Assembly: GCA_947453965.1 (NCBI GenBank)
Contig: CANGIQ010000019.1
Span: 1-55,936, forward strand
Origin: Comamonadaceae bacterium
GTDB taxonomy: Bacteria; Pseudomonadota; Gammaproteobacteria; Burkholderiales; Burkholderiaceae_C
Direction: 5' to 3'
Length of the DNA: 55,936 bases
The position numbers and the translations under genes are program-made. Under the pieces are notes generated by a model. That model was not told where the DNA came from, ran no database searches, and saw only the letters and a list, made by a program, of their open reading frames with translations. How positions within the stretch are numbered: the first letter of the stretch is position 1; each line of letters begins with the position of its first letter. Below, piece after piece: positions 42,564 through 50,343 of the stretch.

Positions 42564-44954
42564 TTATTTCAAAGGCGACACAGCGGTGGGCATGGCGATG
42601 GTGGAGACCATATTCGTAGTCAGGTGGGCAGGCCCACCCTTGGGTGGCCAAATGCCTTGGGCCACCGAGTCGGCGCGCGCTTTGGAACGGGCGTCCAGCG
42701 AGGGATAGGCCCAGATATTGGTGAAGCGCAAGGGGCCATCCAAGGCCACCATGGCAACCACGCAGGGCGAGAGCTTTTCACGCGCAGGCACGGCTTGCTC
42801 CCACAAATCAATCGTAGGTTGCACACCACCGGGTTTGATGCCATAGGTGCGAATTTCATAGACCGGGCCCTGGATGCCGCTCTCGGCGCTGGGACGCACA
42901 GGCTTCATCCAGGGAAAGCCTTGGTAGCTGTGTTGTTCCAAGCTTTGGAAGATCTCGCCACAGCCAAAGGGGCTGGCGTTTTGCTGGGTGCGTTGACGCT
43001 CGGCTTGCAAGCTGGCCAAGTCGTCAAAGCCGCGCAACACAATCATTTGGTTCAACACACCGATGTCGGTGAACCAGCAGCCCAGCAATTCACCTTGGCC
43101 TTGGGCGGCGAAAGTTTGTACGTTGGCAGCGGCTTGGGCGGCGGTGCCAAAAGGCAGCGTCATGGTGGCGAGTTCGTAGTACATGGGAGAAGTCCTTTTG
43201 AAAAATGAATGTTCTGTTGACACGCGCGCTGCATGGTGCGCCGCGATGTAACCAAAGGTCATGGCCGGCCCCAAGGTGATGCCGCCACTCGGGTAGTTGC
43301 CGCCCATCATGCTGGAGAGGTCGTTGCCACCGGCGTACAAACCGTCGATGGCTTGGCCCTGGGCGTTGAGCACTTGCGCGTGCTCGTTGCAACGCAAGCC
43401 CGCGAAGGTGCCCAGGCTGCCCGCCACCACGCGCACGGCGTAGAACGGACCGTCTTGAATGGGCGCCATGCAGGGGTTGCGGCCGGTGTGGGTGGCGTCG
43501 CCCTGCATGCGGTTGTAAGGGGTTTGGCCTTTGGCAAATTCACCGTCGTAGCCAATGTCGGCTTGGGTGTTGTAGCGCGCCACGGTGTTTTGCAGGGCAA
43601 CGGCATCAATGCCACACGCTTGCGCCAGCTCGGCCAAGGTGTTGCCGCGTTGCAAATAGCCATTGGCCAACATGCCATGCAGAGGCACAGGCGCGGGCTT
43701 GACCGCGCCCAAACCCCAGCGGCGGATAAAGCGGTGGTCCACCACCAGCCAGGCTTGCACAGGTTCGCCTTCGGGCAGGGCCTGCAGCAAGCCCTGCATG
43801 AAGTCGTGGTACGAGTCGGCCTCGTTGGTAAAGCGTTTGCCAAAGCGCGTCACCGCAATCAAGCCGGGCTTGCCGCGCTCGATCAGATGCGGAAAGTGCG
43901 CCACCGTGCCATCGGCTCTGGGCACCAAAGACACCGGCGCCATGGCGGCGGCGTGCTTCAAATCGGTCGCCACCACCGCGCCCACGGCTTCGCCCATGCG
44001 CAAGCCGTCGCCGGTGTTGCCGCGTGACGCGGCCGAGAAATGTTGCAGCCCCGTGGGGTCATGCGGCAGCAGCGTACGTTTGCGTTGCACATCGTGCGGA
44101 AAACCACCGGTGGCCAGCACTACGCCGCGCTTGGCGTGGATGGTGTGCTCCACCCCATCGCACATCACCACCGCGCCGCGCACGGCAGAGGTGCCGTTGG
44201 GGCCCTCGTCCATCACCAAACGCACAGCGGGGCTGTTGACGCGGATGTCCACCCCGGCATCAAAGGCCGATTTGGCCAAGCCCGCCACCAAGGCATTGCC
44301 ATTGACCAGGTGCATACCGCGGCCATGAAGCGCCACATCCCACACATAACGTGCCACGCGCTGGGCCACATAAAAGAACGAGCCCCAAGAGCGCAGGGCA
44401 TTGAAGAAGTGGCGAATGTCAGCACCCGAAGCGATGCCCATGCCCATGAACGTGGTTTCGTACAAAGGCTTTTTGAGTTGCTGGATGTGCTTGCCCAGCA
44501 AGCGGCCGTCAAACGGTGCGGCACAGACCGAGCGCCCGCCCAAGACTGCGTCTTCGGTACGGCCATGAAAGTCGGGAATCGCATTGCCGTCGATGAACTG
44601 CAAGGCGGTGTGTTCTTCAAAAAACCGCACCATGCGCGGGCCTTGGTTCAAAAAGGCACGGGCACGCGCTTCGTCAAACTGCTCACCTAACTCATGGCGT
44701 AAATAAGACAGCGGTTTTTCAATCGGTTCGGCAATGCCCGCTTTGAGCGCCAAAAGGTTGCGCGGAATCCACATCCAGCCGCCCGACCAAGCGGTGGTGC
44801 CGCCGTAGTGCGGGTCTTTTTCGACCACGGTCACTTTCAAACCCAGATGCGCCGCCGTCACAGCCGCAGACAAAGCGCCCGCACCTGAACCGATCACCAA
44901 CAGATCGCAGGTGTCTTCAGGGGCAGTGTGTGTGTGATGGGCGCGGGAGGTCAT
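42564..44954 (-). CDS. FAD-dependent oxidoreductase (KstD/fumarate-reductase type) fused to NIPSNAP domains
   Basis: A 796 aa fusion. Residues 1-575 are an FAD-binding-2 dehydrogenase: dinucleotide motif VIGSGAGALSAAVTAAHLG, FAD-associated GGTTAWSGGWMWIPRN, VVLATGGFPHD, and the C-terminal GLYAGGNDLSSMMGGNYPSGG block, like 3-oxosteroid 1-dehydrogenase and flavocytochrome c. Residues 591-796 hold two NIPSNAP-like repeats (YYELATMTLPFG..., VYEIRTYGIKPGG...). Between them, a spacer (RVSTEHSFFKRTSP) contains an AAAAGGA eight bases before the Met591 codon, as if two genes had merged. It is divergent from nothing nearby but shares the strand with the IclR gene upstream. Confidence 0.87.
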   Translation of the reverse strand: MTSRAHHTHTAPEDTCDLLVIGSGAGALSAAVTAAHLGLKVTVVEKDPHYGGTTAWSGGWMWIPRNLLALKAGIAEPIEKPLSYLRHELGEQFDEARARAFLNQGPRMVRFFEEHTALQFIDGNAIPDFHGRTEDAVLGGRSVCAAPFDGRLLGKHIQQLKKPLYETTFMGMGIASGADIRHFFNALRSWGSFFYVAQRVARYVWDVALHGRGMHLVNGNALVAGLAKSAFDAGVDIRVNSPAVRLVMDEGPNGTSAVRGAVVMCDGVEHTIHAKRGVVLATGGFPHDVQRKRTLLPHDPTGLQHFSAASRGNTGDGLRMGEAVGAVVATDLKHAAAMAPVSLVPRADGTVAHFPHLIERGKPGLIAVTRFGKRFTNEADSYHDFMQGLLQALPEGEPVQAWLVVDHRFIRRWGLGAVKPAPVPLHGMLANGYLQRGNTLAELAQACGIDAVALQNTVARYNTQADIGYDGEFAKGQTPYNRMQGDATHTGRNPCMAPIQDGPFYAVRVVAGSLGTFAGLRCNEHAQVLNAQGQAIDGLYAGGNDLSSMMGGNYPSGGITLGPAMTFGYIAAHHAARVSTEHSFFKRTSPMYYELATMTLPFGTAAQAAANVQTFAAQGQGELLGCWFTDIGVLNQMIVLRGFDDLASLQAERQRTQQNASPFGCGEIFQSLEQHSYQGFPWMKPVRPSAESGIQGPVYEIRTYGIKPGGVQPTIDLWEQAVPAREKLSPCVVAMVALDGPLRFTNIWAYPSLDARSKARADSVAQGIWPPKGGPAHLTTNMVSTIAMPTAVSPLK
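43184..43199 (-). promoter_or_regulatory. internal ribosome site and start codon at the NIPSNAP junction
   Basis: AAAAGGA (43193-43199) lies eight bases before an in-frame ATG (43184) inside the fused gene. A separate 206 aa NIPSNAP protein (42564-43184) could be made from it. Confidence 0.55.
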
Positions 44955-44981
44955 GTCTCAAACGGGTTCAGGGTTTGCAGT

Positions 44982-45797
44982 TCAAGCGGCGTAAATCGGC
45001 TGACGGTCTTTGGGCAAGCTGCGCTGGCTGAAGAAAGGCGAGGCACCACTGGCCGCCGCCAACTGCGCGGCAAACGAGACCAACTCAGCACCCAAGGCCA
45101 ACATGCGCTCCTCGGTGAAGCGCACCGTGGGCCCGGCAATGCTGATGATGCCAATCGGCGCTTGTCCGGCCAAACGCACGGGCGCAGCCATGGCGTTCAG
45201 GCCTGCGGTGTAGGTTTCTTGGGTCAGCGCGTAGCCGCGCGCGCGCGCCTCGTTGACCATTTGCAGCACGGCTTGCAACGAAGCCGGTGCGTTGGGGCCG
45301 TAGTCTGCCGGTGTGCCCAAGCCTTGTTTCGCTACCAAGGCCAAAGCCTCGTCGTCGCTCAAGGCCATCATCCACGCCAGGCCCGAGGCCGAGCAGCTCA
45401 AGCGGGCGTCGCTGCCCATGTCGGGGTCGTAGCGCAAACCTTGGCGTGCGCCTTGGGCACGCGCCACCCAGGTCAGGCGCTCGCCATCGACCACCGACAA
45501 GCGCACCAGTTCGCCCGAGATTTGCGCCAAACGGTCCAGCAGGGGCTGGGCAATGTCAACGATGCCGGTGTTGCTGAGAAAGCTCAAGCCCATGGACACC
45601 AGCTTGGTGGTCAACACATAGTCGCCATGGTCGCGGGTTTGGCGCACATAGCCGCAGCGCACCAAGTCGGCCAACAGGCGGTGCACGGCGCTGCGGGGAA
45701 TGTTGAGCTGGTCCGCAATGGCGGCCAATTCCAGGCCGTCGCCATGGGCAGACAGCAGCTCAAGAATGCCAAGGGTTCGCTCTAGGACACCGTTCAT
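44982..45797 (-). CDS. IclR-family transcriptional regulator
   Basis: DNA-binding regulator of the surrounding catabolic genes. An N-terminal winged helix (VLERTLGILELLSAHGDGLELAAIADQLNIPRSAVHRLLADLVRCGYV) is followed by the IclR effector domain (GLRYDPDMGSDARLSCSASGLAWMMALS, then GLNAMAAPVRLAGQAPIGIISIAGPT). The ATG at 45797 gives 271 aa; an upstream in-frame TTG (45836) would add 13 residues. Neither has a good ribosome site. It is divergent from the AroE-like gene, with a palindrome in the shared promoter region. Confidence 0.93.
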   Translation of the reverse strand: MNGVLERTLGILELLSAHGDGLELAAIADQLNIPRSAVHRLLADLVRCGYVRQTRDHGDYVLTTKLVSMGLSFLSNTGIVDIAQPLLDRLAQISGELVRLSVVDGERLTWVARAQGARQGLRYDPDMGSDARLSCSASGLAWMMALSDDEALALVAKQGLGTPADYGPNAPASLQAVLQMVNEARARGYALTQETYTAGLNAMAAPVRLAGQAPIGIISIAGPTVRFTEERMLALGAELVSFAAQLAAASGASPFFSQRSLPKDRQPIYAA

Positions 45798-45860
45798 GAA
45801 GGGCTTTGGTTGGGGCTGAAAAATGAATTGGCTCAAAGTTTACCGAAAAACAGAAACAAA

Positions 45861-45873
45861 TTCAATAGTTGAA
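45861..45873. promoter_or_regulatory. probable IclR-type operator
   Basis: TTCAA-N3-TTGAA palindrome in the divergent region between the regulator and the AroE-like gene. It overlaps the -35 box at 45869, so a bound regulator would control that promoter. Confidence 0.55.
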
Positions 45874-45897
45874 TCAAATTCCATTTTTGGATAAGAT
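45869..45897 (+). promoter_or_regulatory. sigma-70 promoter of the AroE-like / FAD oxidoreductase genes
   Basis: TTGAAT-N17-TAAGAT, four of six positions matching in each box with ideal spacing; predicted start is about 27 bases before the ATG at 45931. Confidence 0.6.
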
Positions 45898-45930
45898 TTG
45901 ACCATTCCTTTCCATCCACAGGTCTCAACC

Positions 45931-46725
45931 ATGCTCGACAACTACAGCGGTGCCACGCGCGTGCACTTCATCGTAGGCGACCCGATCGCCCAAGTTAAAT
46001 CCCCGTTTGGCGTCACCCAAGCGTTTGAGCAAGCGGGTCGCGACGCGATCTGCGTGCCCGCGCATGTCACCACCGCCGAGTTGAGCCAATGGCTGGACGG
46101 TGTGTCGAAGTCCAAAAACGTGGACGGCATCATCGTCACCGTGCCGCACAAATTTGACTGCTACGCCCTGTGCGCCACTGCTTCGCCACGCGCCGAGTTT
46201 TTGAAAACCGTCAACACCATGCGCCGCAATGCCGACGGCACCTGGTACGGTGACATGTTTGACGGCCTGGGCTATGTCGAGGCCATGCGTGCCAAAGGCT
46301 GTCAGCCCGAAGGCAAAAAAGCCTTGTTGGTCGGCGCCGGTGGCGCGGGCTCAGCCATCGCCCATGCGCTGGTGATGGCCGGGGTGAGCGAACTGGCCAT
46401 TCATGATCCCGACCTCACACGCCGCGATACCTTGATTCAACGCCTGGCCAGTTTGAACAAAGCCAAAGTCACCGCCGGCAGCCCCGACCCCACAGGCGTG
46501 GACATTGCGCTCAACGCCACCCCGATTGGCATGAAAGCCAGCGACCCCACCCCCATCGACGTTCGTGGCATCACGGCCCAAATGTTTGTGGGCTGCGTGA
46601 TCACCGCACCCGCCGTGCCCCCGCTGATTGAAGCGGCCCGTGCCAAGGGCTGCGCCACCATGACCGGTGCCGACATGTTTGCGCGGGTGCGTGACTTGAT
46701 GGTGAATTTCTTAATCGGAAACTAA
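45931..46725 (+). CDS. shikimate dehydrogenase-like oxidoreductase (AroE family, divergent)
   Basis: NAD(P)-dependent dehydrogenase of the shikimate/quinate family, 264 aa from the ATG at 45931 (AGGT eight bases upstream; the frame also opens at a TTG 45898). The nucleotide-binding motif is LLVGAGGAGSAIAHALVMAG. Family Lys (Lys74 in VTVPHK), Asn (Asn95 in VNT) and Asp (Asp111 in FDGLG) are retained. The substrate-side HN of the usual SPxxHN motif is replaced (KSPFGVTQAF), and the late Gln is replaced by Arg (DMFARVRDL). It therefore may act on a compound other than shikimate. First gene of a two-gene operon under the IclR regulator. Confidence 0.86.
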   Translation: MLDNYSGATRVHFIVGDPIAQVKSPFGVTQAFEQAGRDAICVPAHVTTAELSQWLDGVSKSKNVDGIIVTVPHKFDCYALCATASPRAEFLKTVNTMRRNADGTWYGDMFDGLGYVEAMRAKGCQPEGKKALLVGAGGAGSAIAHALVMAGVSELAIHDPDLTRRDTLIQRLASLNKAKVTAGSPDPTGVDIALNATPIGMKASDPTPIDVRGITAQMFVGCVITAPAVPPLIEAARAKGCATMTGADMFARVRDLMVNFLIGN

Positions 46726-46741
46726 ATCGGGAACTGAACGC

Positions 46742-48496
46742 ATGAACGCCAAAACTTTTGCCAAAGACCACACGCCCAACACTGCACTGTCGCAGCTGAG
46801 CGAGGACGAGAGCTTTGACGTGGTTGTCATCGGTGCCGGTGGCGCTGGCATGTCGTCGGCCCTGTTTGCCACCCTCAAGGGCGCACGCGTGCTGTTGGTG
46901 GAAAGCACCGAATACCTGGGCGGCACCACCGCCTTGTCGGCCGGGACCACCTGGGTGCCAGGCACAGACAAAGGTTTGAAGGTGGAACCGCGCGACACAC
47001 TGGAGCGCGCCAAAACCTTTTTGAACAACGCGGTGGGCGAGCGCGCCGAGCAAGCCTTGCGCGACGCCTTTATCGACAACGGCCACAAAGCAATTGCCCT
47101 GCTGGAAGCACAAACCGATGTGAACTACCAAGTGCGCGCGCTGCACCCCGACTATTTGTCCGAGCTCGAAGGCTCGGTGTTGCGTGGCCGGGCGATTGAG
47201 CCAATTCCTTTTGATGGCCGTTTGCTCGGCGGCGCCTTGAAGCTGATTCGCCCGCCCATCCCCGAATTCACCGTGCTCGGCGGCATGATGGTGGACCGCG
47301 ACGACATTGCCAACTTGCTCAAGCTGACCCAATCGTGGTCGGCTTTTGTGTATGCCACCCGCATCATCGTGCGTCACGCCATGGACAAACTGCTGTGGGG
47401 CCGTGGCACGCGTTTGGTGATGGGCAATGCGCTGATCGCGCGTTTGCTCTATTCACTGATGCAACGCAACGCCACCCTCCTCACCCAAACCAAGGTGGAG
47501 AACATCGTGAAAAAAGGCGATGCCGTGCACAGCGTGGTGCTGAGCCAAGGCAACGTCAAACGCACGGTGCGCGTCAAAGGCGGTGTGGTCATGGCCAGTG
47601 GTGGCTTCAACCGCCACCCCACCAAGCGCGCCGAGATGCTGCCCGGTGCAGATGTGACGTGGTGCCCTGGCGCCCCCGGTCACACCGGCGCTGCGCAAGA
47701 TTTGGCCTTGGCCGCCGGCGCACGTTTTGGCGAAGGTGGCTTGAGCAACGCGTTTTGGGCCCCGGTGTCCACACGCCAACGCGCCGATGGCACCACCGCT
47801 GTGTTCCCCCACTTTGTGATGGACCGCGGCAAGCCCGGCATGATCACCGTCAACCAGAACGGCCAACGCTTTTTGAACGAGTCCACCTCGTACCACCTGT
47901 TTGGCATTGCCATGCAAGAAGCCCACCAACACACGCCCAGCGTGCCTTCGTGGCTGATTGCCGATGCGGCTGCCTTGAAGCGCTACGGCATGGGCATGGT
48001 GCGCCCCGGTGGTGGAGGCTTGGCGCCTTTCTTGGCCGATGGTTATTTGACCCAAGCCGACAGCCTGGGCGAGCTAGCCCAAAAACTGAACATGCGTGCC
48101 GATGTGCTGCAAGCCACCGTGGCCGCCTTCAACGAAAGCGCCATCAAAGGTAAGGACAGCGTCTTCCAACGCGGAACCACCGACTACCAACGCGCCAACG
48201 GCGACGCCCTGTGGGACGGCCCCAACCCCTGTTTGGGCGCGCTCACCCAAGGCCCGTTCTATGCGGTGCGCTTGTACCCTGGCGACATTGGTGCGGCCAC
48301 CGGTTTGTTGACCGATGTGCATGCCCGTGCCATCGACGGCTATGGACACATCATTCCTGGGCTGTATGCCTGCGGCAACGACATGCACTCCATCATGGGC
48401 GGCACCTACCCAGGCCCAGGCATCACGATTGGCCCAGGCCTGACCTTTGGCTATCTCGCCGCCGAGCATGCGGTGGAGCGCGCACGCCAGAGCTGA
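46742..48496 (+). CDS. FAD-dependent oxidoreductase (KstD/fumarate-reductase type)
   Basis: A 584 aa flavoprotein related to the N-terminal part of the fusion at 42564-44954. It has VVVIGAGGAGMSSALFATLKG, YLGGTTALSAGTTWVPG, VVMASGGFNRHPTKRAEMLPG and the C-terminal GLYACGNDMHSIMGGTYPGPG block. No export signal is seen, so it is presumably cytosolic. It starts 16 bases after the AroE-like gene, in the same operon. The substrate is not evident; family members dehydrogenate cyclic ketones or reduce enoates. Confidence 0.9.
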   Translation: MNAKTFAKDHTPNTALSQLSEDESFDVVVIGAGGAGMSSALFATLKGARVLLVESTEYLGGTTALSAGTTWVPGTDKGLKVEPRDTLERAKTFLNNAVGERAEQALRDAFIDNGHKAIALLEAQTDVNYQVRALHPDYLSELEGSVLRGRAIEPIPFDGRLLGGALKLIRPPIPEFTVLGGMMVDRDDIANLLKLTQSWSAFVYATRIIVRHAMDKLLWGRGTRLVMGNALIARLLYSLMQRNATLLTQTKVENIVKKGDAVHSVVLSQGNVKRTVRVKGGVVMASGGFNRHPTKRAEMLPGADVTWCPGAPGHTGAAQDLALAAGARFGEGGLSNAFWAPVSTRQRADGTTAVFPHFVMDRGKPGMITVNQNGQRFLNESTSYHLFGIAMQEAHQHTPSVPSWLIADAAALKRYGMGMVRPGGGGLAPFLADGYLTQADSLGELAQKLNMRADVLQATVAAFNESAIKGKDSVFQRGTTDYQRANGDALWDGPNPCLGALTQGPFYAVRLYPGDIGAATGLLTDVHARAIDGYGHIIPGLYACGNDMHSIMGGTYPGPGITIGPGLTFGYLAAEHAVERARQS

Positions 48497-48499
48497 TCC

Positions 48500-48527
48500 G
48501 TGCCAACAAGAAGCGGCTCACTACAAT
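48500..48527 (+). promoter_or_regulatory. possible sigma-70 promoter of miaB
   Basis: GTGCCA-N16-TACAAT between the FAD oxidoreductase and miaB. The -10 is good and the -35 weak. It partly overlaps a hairpin (48508-48538). Confidence 0.4.
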
Positions 48528-48538
48528 AGCCGCTTCTT
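48508..48538 (+). terminator. hairpin after the FAD oxidoreductase gene
   Basis: AAGAAGCGGCT / AGCCGCTTCTT, 11-base perfect arms with a nine-base loop. There is no clear T run, so termination may be partial. Confidence 0.5.
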
Positions 48539-48601
48539 CAACAGCCTCTGGATCAACACCATGAACCGCTGCACTTTCTTCCCCCACGGGGAGGCTCTGT
48601 C

Positions 48602-49936
48602 ATGAGCCGCAAAGTCTTCATCAAAACCTTCGGTTGCCAAATGAACGAGTACGACTCGGACAAGATGGTGGACGTACTCGGGCAGTCCGATGGCTACGAA
48701 AAAACCGACGACCCCGAACTCGCCGACCTGATTGTTTTCAACACCTGCTCGGTGCGTGAAAAAGCGCAAGAAAAAGTCTTCTCAGACCTGGGTCGCATTC
48801 AACACTTGAAAGCCAAGGGCGTCAAGATTGCCGTCGGCGGCTGCGTGGCCAGCCAAGAAGGCGACACCATCATCGCCCGCGCGCCCTATGTGGATGTGGT
48901 GTTTGGGCCGCAAACCCTGCACCGCTTGCCAGACTTGTTGAACCAGCGCGAAGCGCTGGCCAAGCCGCAAGTCGACATCAGCTTCCCCGAGATTGAAAAA
49001 TTCGACCACTTGCCCCCCGCCCGCGTGGAAGGCGGCAGCGCGTTTGTGAGCATCATGGAAGGTTGCAGCAAATACTGCAGCTACTGCGTGGTGCCCTACA
49101 CCCGCGGCGAAGAAGTGAGCCGCCCGTTTGACGACGTGTTGGTCGAAGTGGCGGGCTTGGCCGCGCAAGGCGTGAAAGAAGTCACGCTCTTGGGTCAAAA
49201 CGTCAACGCCTACCGTGGCGCCATGGGCGGCACGGCTGAGATTGCTGACTTTGCGCTATTGATTGAATACGTGGCCGAGATTCCCGGCATCGAACGCATC
49301 CGCTACACCACCAGCCACCCCAACGAATTCACGCAACGTCTGATCGATGTGTACGCCAAGGTGCCGCAACTGGTGAGCCATTTGCACCTGCCCGTGCAGC
49401 ACGGCAGCGACCGTATTTTGATGGCCATGAAGCGCGGCTACACCGCCATGGAATACAAGAGCACAGTGCGCAAGCTGCGCGCCATTCGCCCTGACATGGC
49501 CATGAGCTCGGACTTCATTGTGGGCTTTCCGGGCGAGACCGAAGAGGACCACCAAAAGCTCATCAAACTCATGCACGATGTGTACTTTGACAACTCGTTC
49601 AGCTTCATCTTCAGCCCACGCCCCGGTACGCCTGCTGCCAACCTGCACGACGACACACCGCACGCGGTGAAGCTGCGCCGCTTGCAAGAGGTGCAAAAAA
49701 TCATCGATGACAACATGCGCGACATCAATGTGCAACGCGTGGGCACCGTGCAACGCGTGTTGGTGGATGGCTTCTCCAAAAAGGACGCCACCGAGCTGCG
49801 TGCGCGCACCGAGTGCAACCGCATCGTCAACTTCAAAGGCGGGCCCAACCCCGAGCGTTTGATGAACCAGCTCATCGACGTGAAGATCACAGAGGCCAAC
49901 CCGCATTCCTTGCGAGGTGAGGTGGTGGTTCAGTAA
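48602..49936 (+). CDS. miaB: tRNA-2-methylthio-N6-dimethylallyladenosine synthase MiaB
   Basis: Radical-SAM methylthiotransferase that adds the 2-methylthio group to i6A37 of tRNAs reading UNN codons. The 444 aa protein has the N-terminal UPF0004 domain with cluster cysteines ([32 protein letters not shown]), the radical-SAM CxxxCxxC ([16 protein letters not shown], near residue 155) and a C-terminal TRAM domain ([29 protein letters not shown]). A strong GGGAGG ribosome site precedes the ATG. Confidence 0.97.
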   Translation: MSRKVFIKTFGCQMNEYDSDKMVDVLGQSDGYEKTDDPELADLIVFNTCSVREKAQEKVFSDLGRIQHLKAKGVKIAVGGCVASQEGDTIIARAPYVDVVFGPQTLHRLPDLLNQREALAKPQVDISFPEIEKFDHLPPARVEGGSAFVSIMEGCSKYCSYCVVPYTRGEEVSRPFDDVLVEVAGLAAQGVKEVTLLGQNVNAYRGAMGGTAEIADFALLIEYVAEIPGIERIRYTTSHPNEFTQRLIDVYAKVPQLVSHLHLPVQHGSDRILMAMKRGYTAMEYKSTVRKLRAIRPDMAMSSDFIVGFPGETEEDHQKLIKLMHDVYFDNSFSFIFSPRPGTPAANLHDDTPHAVKLRRLQEVQKIIDDNMRDINVQRVGTVQRVLVDGFSKKDATELRARTECNRIVNFKGGPNPERLMNQLIDVKITEANPHSLRGEVVVQ

Positions 49937-49953
49937 GCGGTTGCTAAATTCTC

Positions 49954-49993
49954 GTAAAAAAACCTGAAGTCGAAAGACATCAGGTTTTTTTAC
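49954..49993. terminator. bidirectional rho-independent terminator
   Basis: Perfect 14-base arms (GTAAAAAAACCTGA / TCAGGTTTTTTTAC) with A and T runs on both sides. It serves miaB on the plus strand and the XRE regulator on the minus strand. Confidence 0.92.
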
Positions 49994-49999
49994 GTCCGT

Positions 50000-50290
50000 C
50001 TACATCAGGGCTACAGCCCTATCGACTAATTCCCCAGGTTTTACCTGAAGCGCTTTGGCTAATCGAAGAATTAGGACAAGGTTCGGTAAATGCTCGCCTC
50101 GCTCTATCTTGCCCATGTGAGATCTTTCCACACCAGCTAAGTTACCTAATTCTTCCTGAGAAATTTTTAAATCCAATCTAATTGTTCTAACAACTTCGCC
50201 AAAGGCCCGCGCAGGCATTGGGTCAAAGCTTGTTGCCCCTAATGGTCTACCTGGTTTAAGTTTCGGCTGCTTTTGCATTGACAAAAGCAT
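50000..50290 (-). CDS. XRE-family helix-turn-helix protein
   Basis: Small regulator, 96 aa. The Cro/CI-type HTH covers about residues 30-90 (FGEVVRTIRLDLKISQEELGNLAGVERSHMGKIERGEHLPNL). No other domain. ATGs at 50290 or 50278 are possible starts. Its base composition is visibly more AT-rich than the flanking genes, as is that of the divergent lipoprotein gene. Targets unknown; self-regulation or control of the neighbour is plausible. Confidence 0.88.
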   Translation of the reverse strand: MLLSMQKQPKLKPGRPLGATSFDPMPARAFGEVVRTIRLDLKISQEELGNLAGVERSHMGKIERGEHLPNLVLILRLAKALQVKPGELVDRAVALM

Positions 50291-50343
50291 CGCAAATAGA
50301 GAAACTTATAACCACGTTTAATTTAACTCATTAGGTGCTCTCA

